From: Pigmentiphaga sp.
Lineage (GTDB): Bacteria; Pseudomonadota; Gammaproteobacteria; Burkholderiales; Burkholderiaceae_B
Length of the DNA: 64,000 nucleotides
Assembly: GCA_023228945.1 (NCBI GenBank)
Contig: JALOAI010000002.1
Coordinates: 211,830-275,829 of the forward strand
Direction: 5' to 3'
Shown here: piece after piece, positions 50,959 to 60,178 of the stretch
Numbering within the stretch: the stretch's first letter is position 1
How the letters are laid out: every line of letters starts with the position of its first letter
Made by a program: the position numbers and the translations under genes
Notes under the pieces: model-generated
What the model was told of the DNA's origin: nothing
The model's input: the letters and a program-made list of their open reading frames with translations, nothing else
Databases searched by the model: none

Positions 50959-51834
50959 ATGAATGTGCAGATCCAGGCTTTTTTCGATGAGCCCACCAAT
51001 ACCGTCAGTTATCTCGTGATCGATCCCGCCACCCGCGAGGCGGCGATCATCGACCCCGTTCTCGACTACGATCACCGTTCGGGCCGGGCGTCGGCGGAGT
51101 CCGCGGGCCGTATCCTCGAGGCCGCGCGCCAGCAGTCGGCCACCGTGGCATGGATCCTCGAAACCCATGCCCACGCCGATCATCTCAGCGCGGCACCCTG
51201 GCTCAAGCGGCAAACCGGAGCGCAAGTCGGTATCGGCGAACACATCCGCGAGGTACAGACGATCTTCCGTCCCGTGTTCAACCTCGACGACGTCTCGGGA
51301 GACGGCAGCGAGTTCGATCGTCTCTTTCGCGATGGCGAAACCTTCACCATCGGCAAGCTGCCGGTCGAGGTGCTGCATACGCCGGGCCATACGCCGGCCT
51401 GCGTTTCATATCGCATCGGCCAGGATCGGGTTTTCGTGGGCGACACGCTGTTCATGCCGGATTACGGTACGGCGCGTGCGGATTTCCCGGGCGGCGACGC
51501 GGCGGTGCTCTATCGTTCCATCCATCGTCTCCTCAGCCTGCCGCCGCAAACCCGGCTTTATTTGTGCCACGATTACAAGGCGCCCGGACGCAGCGAATAC
51601 GCATGGGAAACCACGGTCGCCGAACAGCTCGAGCACAACGTGCACGTCCATCGGGGAGTCTCCGAGGCCGAGTTCGTCGCCATGCGCAATGAACGCGACG
51701 CCACACTGGCCGCGCCCACCTTGCTACTGCCCTCGATCCAGGTCAATATCCGCGCTGGCCGGTTGCCGCACGCCGAAGCCAACGGCGGCCGCTATCTCAA
51801 GATCCCCTTGCGCCTGGCGCCCGAACTTGCCTGA
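50959..51834 (+). CDS. Metallo-beta-lactamase fold hydrolase, persulfide dioxygenase/ETHE1-like
   Basis: 291 residues. Metal ligands: ILETHAHADHLSAAPWLK (HxHxDH), LHTPGHTPACVSY, VGDTLFMPDYGTARADFPGG, and LYLCHDYKAPG. The mononuclear-iron ETHE1/Blh branch has this THAHADH and the DYGTARxDFPGG loop, pointing to glutathione persulfide oxidation in sulfide metabolism; glyoxalase II-like hydrolysis is the alternative. Strong AAGGAG Shine-Dalgarno. Followed by an MFS transporter on the same strand; no rhodanese or BigR-type regulator is adjacent. Confidence 0.85.
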   Translation: MNVQIQAFFDEPTNTVSYLVIDPATREAAIIDPVLDYDHRSGRASAESAGRILEAARQQSATVAWILETHAHADHLSAAPWLKRQTGAQVGIGEHIREVQTIFRPVFNLDDVSGDGSEFDRLFRDGETFTIGKLPVEVLHTPGHTPACVSYRIGQDRVFVGDTLFMPDYGTARADFPGGDAAVLYRSIHRLLSLPPQTRLYLCHDYKAPGRSEYAWETTVAEQLEHNVHVHRGVSEAEFVAMRNERDATLAAPTLLLPSIQVNIRAGRLPHAEANGGRYLKIPLRLAPELA

Positions 51835-51923
51835 GCGGCGTCGCGTGTCGCAGCGGCTCCGCCCGCTGCCTTCCACGCGGCGCCAGATTCGTCATGCGCT
51901 TGCCGCACTTTCGAGATCCCGTT

Positions 51924-53126
51924 ATGCCGTCGGTTACGCTCGACCCCGCCGTTCGCCACAACTCCCGTGTCCTGGTCGCCGCCCAGGCCTTGGGCGGCGC
52001 TTCGGCGCCGATCATCATTTCGCTGGGTGGCCTGGTCGGCCAGATGCTGAGTACCACGCCGGCCCTGGCCACGTTGCCAGTGAGCCTCTATAACACCGGC
52101 CTGGCGCTTTCCACCCTGCCGGCCGCCTGGTTCATGCGCCGGATCGGCCGCCGCCAGGCCTATCTGCTGGGCGCCGTGCTTGGCTTGCTCTCGGGTTTGT
52201 TGGCCGCGTGGGCGATCGTGTTGGGCGACTTCTGGTTGTTCTGCCTGGGCACGGCAATGGCGGGCTTCTATGGCGCCTGCGTGCAGAGCTATCGCTTTGC
52301 CGCCACCGACGGCGCGCCCCCGGATTGGCGCCCGGTGGCGATCTCGCGCGTCTTGATCGGGGGGTTGGCGGCGGCGGTGATCGGCCCCCAGGTGGTGATC
52401 TGGACGCGCGACCTCTGGGTGGCCGCGCCATTTACCGGCAGCTTCGTCGGCCAGGCCCTGCTCGCCGTTCTGGCGGTGCCGGTGTTATGGCTGCTGCGCC
52501 CGCTCCCCGCCGCCGCCGAGCCCACGGTGAGCGAGGGCGGCCGGCCCTTGCGCCAGATCGTGAGTCAACCGCGGTTCGTGGTGGCGGTCAGCGCCGGGGT
52601 CGTCTCTTATGGTCTCATGGCCTTCATCATGACCGCCGCGCCCATGGCCATGGTGGGGTGCGGCTTCACCGTCGGCGAAGCCGCGCTCGGCATCCAATGG
52701 CACGTGCTGGCGATGTTCGCGCCCAGCCTCTTCACCGGCCAGCTGATCCAGCGCTTCGGCAAGATCACGATTACCGGCGCGGGCCTGGCCCTCATCGGCG
52801 CTTCCGGCGCGCTGGCGCTGGGAGGCCTGGAACTGACCCATTTCTGGGGTTCGCTGATCCTCCTGGGATTGGGTTGGAACTTCGGCTTTATCGGCGCCAC
52901 GGCCTTGATCACCGATTGTTATCGGCCGGAAGAACGTACGCGAGTGCAGTCGTTCAACGATTTCCTGGTGTATGGCTCGGTGGCCGTGGCGTCGTTCGGC
53001 GCCGGCCATCTCCTCAATACCGCGGGCTGGGAGATCATCAATCAATTGATGTTCCCCTTGCTGGCGGTGGTGTTGGCGATGCTGGCCTGGCTGGCCTGGC
53101 GGGAGCGCGAGATGGCCACTGCCTGA
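51924..53126 (+). CDS. MFS transporter
   Basis: 400 residues with 12 predicted membrane helices. MFS motif A is recognisable after helix 2 (WFMRRIGRRQAYLLGAVLGLLSG), and the second half has LIQRFGKITITGAGLALIG at the equivalent place. DCYRPEERTRVQSFNDFLVYG is typical of a subgroup widespread in proteobacteria with unknown substrate. Start ATG at 51924 is chosen over 51894 because the upstream 10 codons are polar and GAGATCC precedes it. Lies 89 bp after the MBL gene. Confidence 0.85.
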   Translation: MPSVTLDPAVRHNSRVLVAAQALGGASAPIIISLGGLVGQMLSTTPALATLPVSLYNTGLALSTLPAAWFMRRIGRRQAYLLGAVLGLLSGLLAAWAIVLGDFWLFCLGTAMAGFYGACVQSYRFAATDGAPPDWRPVAISRVLIGGLAAAVIGPQVVIWTRDLWVAAPFTGSFVGQALLAVLAVPVLWLLRPLPAAAEPTVSEGGRPLRQIVSQPRFVVAVSAGVVSYGLMAFIMTAAPMAMVGCGFTVGEAALGIQWHVLAMFAPSLFTGQLIQRFGKITITGAGLALIGASGALALGGLELTHFWGSLILLGLGWNFGFIGATALITDCYRPEERTRVQSFNDFLVYGSVAVASFGAGHLLNTAGWEIINQLMFPLLAVVLAMLAWLAWREREMATA

Positions 53127-53202
53127 CCACGGAGTTGTCCCCGGCTTATGTGGATAAGCCTACGGACAACTTTGTATGAATGTAAAAAATGTCATAAAAA
53201 CA

Positions 53203-53242
53203 GCGGCTTGCGCTGTCTGCTTAAAAAGATGGCGCAAGCCGC
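53203..53242 (-). terminator. Terminator for the DUF2799 lipoprotein gene
   Basis: Perfect 11-bp stem GCGGCTTGCGC / GCGCAAGCCGC with an 18-nt loop; on the minus strand it is followed by TGTTTTTATGAC. It also separates the convergent MFS gene. Confidence 0.7.
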
Positions 53243-53318
53243 GGCAAGCGCCGGGCGACGATGGCGCAGACCGGAAGCGGCAAGCCGCGCCGCCTCCAGG
53301 GGGCATGTCCCGTCAGTT

Positions 53319-53867
53319 TTACCGCCGCGCCCGGCGTTCGGCGTCCCAGAGGTCGTCGCGCGCCCGGCGCAGATCGCGATCGAGGTCGCGGATCTCGCGT
53401 CGCAATTGCTCGCGTTCTTTATCGTCTTTCGAGCGATCCAGCTTGCGTTCGCGTTCACGCAAGCGGGTATCGAGGTCGTCGACGCGGCGCTGGGCGTCAT
53501 GGATCACCTTGCCGGCGCGGTAGCGCTGCAGAAAGGCGTATTCCAGATCGGCGGGGCAGGCGTTGCCGTAGTAGTTGCCCTGGCGGCCCATCTCGAAACC
53601 ATTGTCGGGCGTGCAGAAGCGGCGAATGCCGATATCACGGCCCGCCGTATAGCGCGCCAGGTCGGGGCGTACGCCGGCGTCTTTGCAAGACGTTACGTGC
53701 TCGTCGAAATACGAGCGCGATTTGCCGTTCTGGCCGTCGCGCATGCCTATCTCGTACCAATCGGCGGTGCGGCATTCTTCGGCCGACATGGTGGCGCAAC
53801 CGGCCAGCACGGCCAGCACGGCGGCCGCGGCTAGCGGACGGAAGGAGGAGATCGGCAGGGTCGGCAT
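53319..53867 (-). CDS. DUF2799 lipoprotein
   Basis: 182-residue predicted lipoprotein. Signal sequence with lipobox (LAAAAVLAVLAGCATMS, Cys about residue 24). The mature part has the DUF2799 segments CRTADWYEIGMRDGQNGKS, CKDAGVRPDLARYTAGRDIGIRRFCTPDNGFEMGRQGNYYGNACP and FLQRYRAGKVIHDAQRRV. A strongly charged coiled coil of about 55 residues ends the protein. Function unknown; cell-envelope location. Confidence 0.87.
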   Translation of the reverse strand: MPTLPISSFRPLAAAAVLAVLAGCATMSAEECRTADWYEIGMRDGQNGKSRSYFDEHVTSCKDAGVRPDLARYTAGRDIGIRRFCTPDNGFEMGRQGNYYGNACPADLEYAFLQRYRAGKVIHDAQRRVDDLDTRLRERERKLDRSKDDKEREQLRREIRDLDRDLRRARDDLWDAERRARR

Positions 53868-54062
53868 GGGGCGCTCGCAGGAAGTGTCTCGTGGCGACAT
53901 TCTATGCGGATTGTCGTGTCCGGAAACAAAGTGAATCGCAAATGCCGAGCGGCGTGGCGGCGGCGGGAGCGGAAGCGCCTCGCGTCGCTGTCCGGTCCTC
54001 GCGTCGGGCCGGCTCGCCCTTGAGACCGTGGTCAATTGGTGGAATTCCTTATTCTTTCAAAT

Positions 54063-54092
54063 AGAATTCAATTTAGAATTCAATTCAGAAGT
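54063..54092. promoter_or_regulatory. 12-bp direct repeats upstream of the ring-cleavage operon
   Basis: AGAATTCAATTT and AGAATTCAATTC occur in tandem (54063-54086), followed by a partial third unit AGAAGTT. A GGAATTCC palindrome lies at 54041-54048. The block is 60-110 bp before the dioxygenase start in an otherwise GC-rich gap (53868-54153) and contains two TAGAAT sequences usable as -10 boxes. Probable regulator-binding array. Confidence 0.45.
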
Positions 54093-54153
54093 TTCGCCAA
54101 TCGGGTGAAGCGGGCAGGCGGGCCGGATACGGCGTGGTCGGGAGGGCAGTGGG

Positions 54154-55155
54154 ATGGCGCAACTCGTATTGGGCATCGGCACCTCGCATTCCCCTTTACT
54201 GGCGTTGAGCAGCTCGCAATGGGTGCACCGGGCCGAGGTCGATCGCGGCAATCCCGAGCTCAATCTGTCCTGTGGCCGGCGCCTGGACTATGCGCAATTG
54301 CTGGCCGAGGTAGGACCGCTTTACGAGGCCGAGATCTCGGCGGCCGTACTGGCGGACAAGGAAAAAGCCTGCCAGCAAGCCCTCGATCGCCTGGCCGACG
54401 AGTTGGCAGGCGCCGCGCCCGATGTCGTGGTCATCGTCGGTGACGACCAAAGCGAACTGTTTGGCCCGCATAACCAGCCCACCCTCGCCATCTTCCATGG
54501 TGGCCAGCTCGACACCTTCGAAGGCAAGTACGCGACAGCCGATGCGCCGGCCTGGATGCGCCAGGTGGGCGAAGGCTATCTCATGGAGCGGTCGCACCAG
54601 GCGCCTGCCGACGCGGCATTCGGGCGACGGCTTATCGAGGGGCTGATGCGCGAGCATGTCGATGTCTCCAGCGTCGCCCACGTGGCGGACCCGCGCCAGG
54701 CGGGCTTTGGCCATGCCTATGGATTCGTCATCAAGCGCTTGTTCCGCGAACGCCGGATGCCGGTGGTGCCGATCATGCTCAATACCTACTATCCGCCAAA
54801 TGTCCCAACCTCCGCGCGATGCTACGACATCGGCGCGGCACTGCGCCGGACCCTCGACGCCATGCCTGACGACACCCGGGTGGCCGTGGTGGCGTCGGGC
54901 GGGCTGAGCCATTTCGTGGTGGACGCCGCGCTTGACCGGCGCGTGCTGCGGGCCCTGGCGGAGCACGACGTCGACTTCCTGCGCAGCGTACCGCCGCAAG
55001 CCCTGCAGTCGGGGTCGTCCGAGATCCTGAACTGGATTCTGGTCGCCGGCGCCGTGGCGCCGCTGCCCATGGCCTGGTGCGAGTACCAGCCTTTGTACCG
55101 GACGCCGGCCGGCACCGGGGTTGGCGTGGCTTTCTGTGCCTGGCGGGCGCCATGA
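54154..55155 (+). CDS. Class III extradiol ring-cleavage dioxygenase (LigB type)
   Basis: 333 residues. The metal-site His12 lies in LGIGTSHSPLL, VVIVGDDQSELFGPHNQP is the usual second region, and VVASGGLSHFVVD is the catalytic-His region. Family of protocatechuate 4,5-, gallate and related dioxygenases, which open catecholic rings next to the hydroxyl pair. No separate LigA alpha gene is adjacent, so it acts alone or as a fused type. First gene of a cluster with an oxalomesaconate-hydratase-like enzyme, which fits 4,5-cleavage of protocatechuate- or gallate-like substrates (inference). Confidence 0.87.
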   Translation: MAQLVLGIGTSHSPLLALSSSQWVHRAEVDRGNPELNLSCGRRLDYAQLLAEVGPLYEAEISAAVLADKEKACQQALDRLADELAGAAPDVVVIVGDDQSELFGPHNQPTLAIFHGGQLDTFEGKYATADAPAWMRQVGEGYLMERSHQAPADAAFGRRLIEGLMREHVDVSSVAHVADPRQAGFGHAYGFVIKRLFRERRMPVVPIMLNTYYPPNVPTSARCYDIGAALRRTLDAMPDDTRVAVVASGGLSHFVVDAALDRRVLRALAEHDVDFLRSVPPQALQSGSSEILNWILVAGAVAPLPMAWCEYQPLYRTPAGTGVGVAFCAWRAP

Positions 55156-55218
55156 GCCAAATGGATTCCACCTCGATGGCGGCGGCCCCGCGTTCACATT
55201 CACTCTGGAGATTTGCGT

Positions 55219-56217
55219 ATGTCTTTGGTCATTGATTCCCATGCCCACGTCGTGATTCCACCGGCCAGCTATCGCTATATGGCCGAGTTGGTCGGCAACC
55301 GGGGCAATCCCTCGTTGTTGCCCAGGCTGGCCGACGACGACGTTCGTGCCGCGGGGCAGTCGATCATCGACATCATGGATCGCGTCGGCACCGATATCCA
55401 GTTCTTGTCGCCGCGCCCCTATTTGCAAATGCACTCGGTCAAGCCGGCCCGGGTGACGCAGGCCTGGACGCGCCATATGAACGACTTGGTGCAGCGTACG
55501 GTGGCGCTATTTCCCAAGCGCTTTCGCGCCGTGGCCGGGCTGCCCCAGTATCGCGATACGTCGCCGGCAAATTGCATCCCGGAGCTCGAGTTCCGGGTCA
55601 AGGAGCAGGGTTTCATCGGCTGTTTGCTCAACCCCGATCCGACCGAGGGCGACGGCGAACCACCCCCCGGGCTGGGCGACGAGTTCTGGTACCCGCTGTA
55701 CGAGACCTTGTGCGAACTCGACGTACCCGCCTTGGTGCACTCCGCGGGTAGCTGCAGTCCGCGCGAGTCCTACACGCTCAAGTTCATCAACGAGGAAAGC
55801 ATTGCCATTACCTCGTTGCTGGACTCGCGGGTCTTCGACGACTTTCCGGACCTCAAGCTGATCATCCCGCATGGCGGTGGCGCGATTCCTTATCACATGG
55901 GGCGGTTCCGGGCCTGGACTTTGCGCAAGGGCGGCGAATACTTCGACGACAAGCTCAAGCGCCTGCACTTCGATACCACGACCTACGACCAGAATGCCCT
56001 CGAGTTGCTGTTCAAGACCGTGGGTGCCGACCGCGTATTGTTTGCTACGGAGAAGCCAGGCACCGGCAGTGCCAGGGATCCCGTCAGCGGGCGCGATCTC
56101 GACGATCTCAAGCCGGTGATCGAGAACATCGCGTTCTTGTCGCAAGAGGATCGCCGCAACATCTTCGAGTGCAATTGCCGGCGTTTGTATGGTCGTTTTC
56201 GGCCTGACGAGGCTTGA
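55219..56217 (+). CDS. Amidohydrolase 2 family protein, 4-oxalomesaconate hydratase (LigJ)-like
   Basis: 332 residues. Zinc-site motif VIDSHAHVV at the N-terminus. LFPKRFRAVAGLPQY, CIPELEFRVKEQGFIGCLLNPDP, FWYPLYETLCELDVPALVHSAGSC and FDDFPDLKLIIPHGGGAIPYHMGRFR parallel the LigJ sequence as I remember it. LigJ hydrates 4-oxalomesaconate in the 4,5-cleavage pathway. In LigJ the SCN..H segment is partly different, so a related decarboxylase/hydrolase role is possible. Second gene of the cluster, 63 bp after the dioxygenase. Confidence 0.8.
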   Translation: MSLVIDSHAHVVIPPASYRYMAELVGNRGNPSLLPRLADDDVRAAGQSIIDIMDRVGTDIQFLSPRPYLQMHSVKPARVTQAWTRHMNDLVQRTVALFPKRFRAVAGLPQYRDTSPANCIPELEFRVKEQGFIGCLLNPDPTEGDGEPPPGLGDEFWYPLYETLCELDVPALVHSAGSCSPRESYTLKFINEESIAITSLLDSRVFDDFPDLKLIIPHGGGAIPYHMGRFRAWTLRKGGEYFDDKLKRLHFDTTTYDQNALELLFKTVGADRVLFATEKPGTGSARDPVSGRDLDDLKPVIENIAFLSQEDRRNIFECNCRRLYGRFRPDEA

Positions 56218-56340
56218 GCACGCGGGCGCCGCCCAGGCCGTCGGATCTGGGCGAAGCGGCGCCGGACCGAGATGCCGAGGGCTGCGTGGACGAGAAGGGC
56301 GATGTGCCGCGCCGCGGGCCGGCGAGATGAGGAGAGGACG

Positions 56341-57561
56341 ATGTTGACGAAGGACGAGAACGAACTGCTGACGCGGGTGTCCGGCGAGGCGCCGATGGGC
56401 CGGATGATGCGTAATCATTTCTGGATTCCGGCCGCCTTGTCGCACAAACTCGTGGCGGATGGCGCGCCCTTGCGGGTGCGGCTGTTCGGCGAGAACTACG
56501 TGCTGTTTCGCGCCACCGATGGCCGGCTGGGCTTCTTCGACGAAGCCTGTCCGCATCGGGGGGCGTCGCTGGCGCTGGCGCGCAACGAAGACAACGCGCT
56601 CACCTGCATCTATCACGGTTGGCAGTTCCGGGTGGATGGCGTGACGGTGGCGGTGCCCACCCAGCCCCAGAACGAAAAGGCGTTCTGCGAGCGCGTGCCG
56701 TTGCGGCACTATCCGGCGCGCGAGGTGGCCGGCGTGGTCTGGGTATGGCTGGGCGAAGGCGACGGCAAAGGAAAGTTCCAGGAGTTCGAGTTCACCGCGC
56801 TGCCGGCGAGGCACGTGGTGGCCTTTCGCCAGAAGGTGGCGTGCAATTGGCTGCAGGGCGTGGAAACCACGATGGATTCGGCGCACCTCGGCGTGCTGCA
56901 CCAGAGCGCCACGGCGGGCGTGGGCGATATCGAGCTTACCGCCGCCAACCAGGCGCCGGTGTACCACCTGGCCGACAAGCCCTATGGCTTCCGCTACGCA
57001 TCGGTGCGCACCCTGCAAGACGGGCGGGCCTATGTCCGTACCAACTCCTTCGTGCTGCCCTGGTACGGCGTCATCTCGCCGCGTTACTCGACGGACCAGG
57101 GCGGCAATGTGTTCTTCTCGGTGCCGATCGACGACGAGAACACCTGGTACTGGCATATCGCCTACCGGATCGACGCGCCGCTCGACCCCAGCGAGCCGCG
57201 GCTGCTGTACCGCGACGCCGACGACTGGCCGCCGGGAGTCCCCGGCACCGCCGAAGACAACTGGGGCCAGGATCGCGACGTGATGGCGCGCGGCCACTTC
57301 ACCGGCTTTCCCCAGGCGCTGGGCACCGAGGATTTTGCGGTCATCACCAGCATGGGTCCGATCGTGGATCGCTCCCGGGAGTTCCTGGGCGCGGGCGATG
57401 GCGCCGTGATTGCCGTGCGGCGCACCTTGCTCAGAACCCTGCGCGAGTTCATGGCCGAACAGACTCCGGCCCTGGCGCGCCACGAACATATCGATTATGC
57501 GGAGATTCGCCCGCGCGCCACCGTGTTCGAGGGCGAGGCGCAGTGGCGCGGGCTTTTGTAG
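56341..57561 (+). CDS. Rieske non-heme iron oxygenase, alpha subunit
   Basis: 406 residues, of the phthalate 4,5-dioxygenase/O-demethylase group. Rieske ligands Cys70-x-His72 and Cys89-xx-His92 (CPHRG, CIYHGWQF) and the iron site TTMDSAHLGVLHQSA (His182, His187). The start MLTKDENELLTRVSGEAPMGRMMR matches family N-termini. It differs clearly from the Rieske protein at 30956. No reductase is nearby. In this cluster it probably prepares the catecholic substrate (by demethylation or dihydroxylation) for the LigB-type dioxygenase (inference). Confidence 0.88.
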   Translation: MLTKDENELLTRVSGEAPMGRMMRNHFWIPAALSHKLVADGAPLRVRLFGENYVLFRATDGRLGFFDEACPHRGASLALARNEDNALTCIYHGWQFRVDGVTVAVPTQPQNEKAFCERVPLRHYPAREVAGVVWVWLGEGDGKGKFQEFEFTALPARHVVAFRQKVACNWLQGVETTMDSAHLGVLHQSATAGVGDIELTAANQAPVYHLADKPYGFRYASVRTLQDGRAYVRTNSFVLPWYGVISPRYSTDQGGNVFFSVPIDDENTWYWHIAYRIDAPLDPSEPRLLYRDADDWPPGVPGTAEDNWGQDRDVMARGHFTGFPQALGTEDFAVITSMGPIVDRSREFLGAGDGAVIAVRRTLLRTLREFMAEQTPALARHEHIDYAEIRPRATVFEGEAQWRGLL

Positions 57562-57627
57562 GTTCTTTATCGCCCGCGGTGGTGGTGCTTGCCGGGGCGC
57601 TTCACGGTGGAAAAAAGGAGATAAAAC

Positions 57628-58608
57628 ATGTCTTTACGATGGAATCCGGCGTTCTGTATGGCCTTGGCGGCTTCATTCGCGATGGCCGCGGCAGGCGCGG
57701 CGGTGGCGCAGAGTTATCCCAGCAAACCCATCAGCGTGGTCGTGCCATACCCGCCCGGCGGCTCCACCGATTCGGTTGCCCGCCTGGTGGGCGAACGCCT
57801 GGGCGCGCGGCTGGGGCAGCCGGTGGTGGTCGAGAATCGCCCAGGCGCCAGCGGCGTGGTGGCGGCGGGGGCGGTGCTGCGCCAGCCCGCCGACGGCTAC
57901 ACCTTGATGCTGGTGGTCAGCAGCCACGTGCTGATTGACAAGACGATGGCCAATCTGTCGTACAGCCCTTTACGGGATTTCCGCGGCGTGGGGCCGGTGG
58001 TCTGGACGGATTTCGCCCTGCTGGCCAATCCCAGGACAGCCAAGGGCAGCCTCAAGGAGGTGCTGGAACAAATGAAGGGGGATCCCACCTCTTTCAACTG
58101 GGGCATGGTGGGAGTCAATGGCATGGGCCGGATGGCGGTGGTGCAGTTCGAGGACAAGGCGGGGGTCAAGCTGTCGCCGGTGCCCTACCAGGGCACCGCG
58201 CCGTTGCTCACTGCCGTATCCGGCGGCGACATCGATTACGCCATGGACGTCGTGGGGTCGTTCGTGCCGCAGATCCAGGCCGGACGGGTGAGGGGGCTCG
58301 CGGTTTCGGGCGACAAGCGCTTGCCGGAGATCCCCGAGGTGCCGACATTTGCCGAAGCTGGCTTGCCCGAATTCAGCTTCGGCATGTGGTATGGCCTCTT
58401 GGCGCCCAGCGCGACGCCCGATGCGGTGGTCGACGTGCTCTCGCAGGCCCTGGCGGCGGTGCTGGCCGAGCCCGATGTGCGACAGCGGCTGGCCGCCATG
58501 CAGCTCCAGCCGCTGGTGATGTCGCCCCGGGAGTTCGACCAAAGAATGGAGCAGGACTCGCGCGAGTTCGCCAGGCTGGTCGAGCGCGCCGGGATCCGGC
58601 CGGAATGA
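57628..58608 (+). CDS. TctC/Bug-family periplasmic binding protein
   Basis: 326 residues with a Sec signal peptide (ALAASFAMAAAGAAVAQ). Motifs VVVPYPPGGSTDSVARLV, VENRPGASGVVAAGAV, PADGYTLML, PVPYQGTAPLLTAVSGGDIDYAM and EIPEVPTFAEAGLPEF. ATG with AAAAGGAG 8 bp upstream. Fourth gene of the ring-cleavage cluster, so its ligand is probably the aromatic acid degraded there. Confidence 0.9.
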   Translation: MSLRWNPAFCMALAASFAMAAAGAAVAQSYPSKPISVVVPYPPGGSTDSVARLVGERLGARLGQPVVVENRPGASGVVAAGAVLRQPADGYTLMLVVSSHVLIDKTMANLSYSPLRDFRGVGPVVWTDFALLANPRTAKGSLKEVLEQMKGDPTSFNWGMVGVNGMGRMAVVQFEDKAGVKLSPVPYQGTAPLLTAVSGGDIDYAMDVVGSFVPQIQAGRVRGLAVSGDKRLPEIPEVPTFAEAGLPEFSFGMWYGLLAPSATPDAVVDVLSQALAAVLAEPDVRQRLAAMQLQPLVMSPREFDQRMEQDSREFARLVERAGIRPE

Positions 58609-58667
58609 GTTTCGCGCCGGCCCCTGGATGCGCGCCGCCGGCGCGCATCCAGGGGCCGGCGAACCCG

Positions 58668-59411
58668 CTAGGGCTGGGGTTCGCCCTCGAAAAGCTCAAG
58701 CGGCAAGGTGGACAGAAACTCGGCGAAGCCCGTACTACCGGAGGGCGCGTGCGCCAGCATGGCGGCATGGGCCCGGTTTTCGTCGCCCGACGCGATGGCT
58801 TCGTAGACCGCCTTGTGTTCGGCCAGCGTGCGGTCGCGCCTGGCGGGCGTATCGAAGATCCGGGGGCGGTAGCGCTGGACCAGCCGGCGGATGCCGATGA
58901 TGGTGTCGGCCAGTTGCTGGTTGTGGCTGCCGTGGTAGATCAGCTCGTGGAACTCGGTATTGGCTCGCAAAAAAGCCTTGGCATCGCCGGCGGCCTGCGC
59001 CGCTATGCATTCTTCCGACGCCCGTTGCAGGGCCGCGCGCGCTTGCGGACTCATGCGGCGCGCCGCCAGCTTGGCGGCGATGGCTTCCAGTTCGCATAAT
59101 AATTCGAGCTGGGCACGCAATTGGGGAATGGACAGGCGGGATGCGAACACGCCGTGCCTGGGAGCGATGCGAACGAGGTCGAGCGCCGCCAACTGTTGCA
59201 GGGCTTCGCGCACGGGGGTACGGGACACGCCGAAACGCTCGGCGAGGGCGCGCTCGTCGAGCGCCGCGCCGGGAGCGATACGGCCGGTTTCGATCTCATG
59301 TTGCAGGGTTGCGCGAATCTCGTTGGCGGAACCGGTGCGCCGCTTCGGGGCGGCTGGGGCTGGCGGGTTGATGGTCTTGATCCTGCGGAAAGCGATTCCA
59401 AACTCTGGCAA
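58668..59411 (-). CDS. GntR-family regulator (FadR/FCD type)
   Basis: 247 residues from a TTG start, which is uncertain. N-terminal winged helix (GAALDERALAERFGVSRTPVREALQQLAALDLVRIAPRHGVFAS) and an all-helical FCD domain (ELEAIAAKLAARR, FLRANTEFHELIYHGSHNQQL, EHKAVYEAIASGDENRAHAAMLAH) with metal-ligand His. Divergent from a second GntR gene, so the two may regulate each other and the clusters on either side. Confidence 0.88.
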   Translation of the reverse strand: MPEFGIAFRRIKTINPPAPAAPKRRTGSANEIRATLQHEIETGRIAPGAALDERALAERFGVSRTPVREALQQLAALDLVRIAPRHGVFASRLSIPQLRAQLELLCELEAIAAKLAARRMSPQARAALQRASEECIAAQAAGDAKAFLRANTEFHELIYHGSHNQQLADTIIGIRRLVQRYRPRIFDTPARRDRTLAEHKAVYEAIASGDENRAHAAMLAHAPSGSTGFAEFLSTLPLELFEGEPQP

Positions 59412-59503
59412 TATAGCAAACCGCAGGCGATGCCTGGGCGTCGGCGCCCAGGCCTGTCTAGCTCATGCATTCGGCTCTTGCCGGATTTCAAAGGAATGGA
59501 GGT

Positions 59504-60175
59504 ATGGGAAAGGTCTCCGAATTCGGCCGCCGCGCCGGCGCCATGCATGGCGCGCTCGACAGGCTTCGGGCCATGATCGTCTTGGGCGAGCTCTCGCCAG
59601 GCGAGCAGATCCGGCAACAAGACATGGCCGATGCTCTTGGCGTCAGTCGTGTTCCGCTGCGGGAGGCGATGAATATCCTCGCCGATCAGGGTTTGCTCGT
59701 GCACCATCGCAATTCGGGGTACTTCGTGGCCCGGCGTCCGGCTGGCAGCGTGGCCCAGATCCGGCGCATGCTTTATCTGCTGGAGAACGAACTTATCGCG
59801 ACGATCGATTGGCCCGAGGCCGAGCCCTTGGAACAGTTGCGGACGCTCAACCAAGAGGTCGAAGTGGCGGTGCGCGGCAATGATCTGCAGCGCGTGAGCG
59901 ACAGCAACCGCAATTTCCACCTCGCTTTATATCGCCTGTCGCCGCATTCTCTGGTGCACCAGGAGGTCGAGCGCCTGTGGGCGCGGCTCGATCCCGTGTT
60001 TTCCGCCAAGATGACGCGGCCGGAATACATCCAGCGCATGGTCGAGGAGCACGCCCTGATCATCCAGGCCCTGGCCGGCCGCGATCGCGCCGCCCTGCGG
60101 CGCGTCATCGATCAACATCGCTACGGGCAAGGCCCGGTGCCGGCTCTTACTCCCCCCGAGGCTTCAGGAGACTGA
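59504..60175 (+). CDS. GntR-family regulator (FCD type)
   Basis: 223 residues. Winged helix GEQIRQQDMADALGVSRVPLREAMNILADQGLLVHHRNSGYFVARR, then an FCD-like ligand domain (NRNFHLALYRLSPHSLVHQEVERLW, EHALIIQALAGRDRAALRRVIDQHR). Start ATG at 59504 follows AAGGAATGGAGGT; a start at 59465 is possible. Only 3 bp before the SDR gene, so the two are cotranscribed. Confidence 0.87.
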   Translation: MGKVSEFGRRAGAMHGALDRLRAMIVLGELSPGEQIRQQDMADALGVSRVPLREAMNILADQGLLVHHRNSGYFVARRPAGSVAQIRRMLYLLENELIATIDWPEAEPLEQLRTLNQEVEVAVRGNDLQRVSDSNRNFHLALYRLSPHSLVHQEVERLWARLDPVFSAKMTRPEYIQRMVEEHALIIQALAGRDRAALRRVIDQHRYGQGPVPALTPPEASGD

Positions 60176-60178
60176 ATC

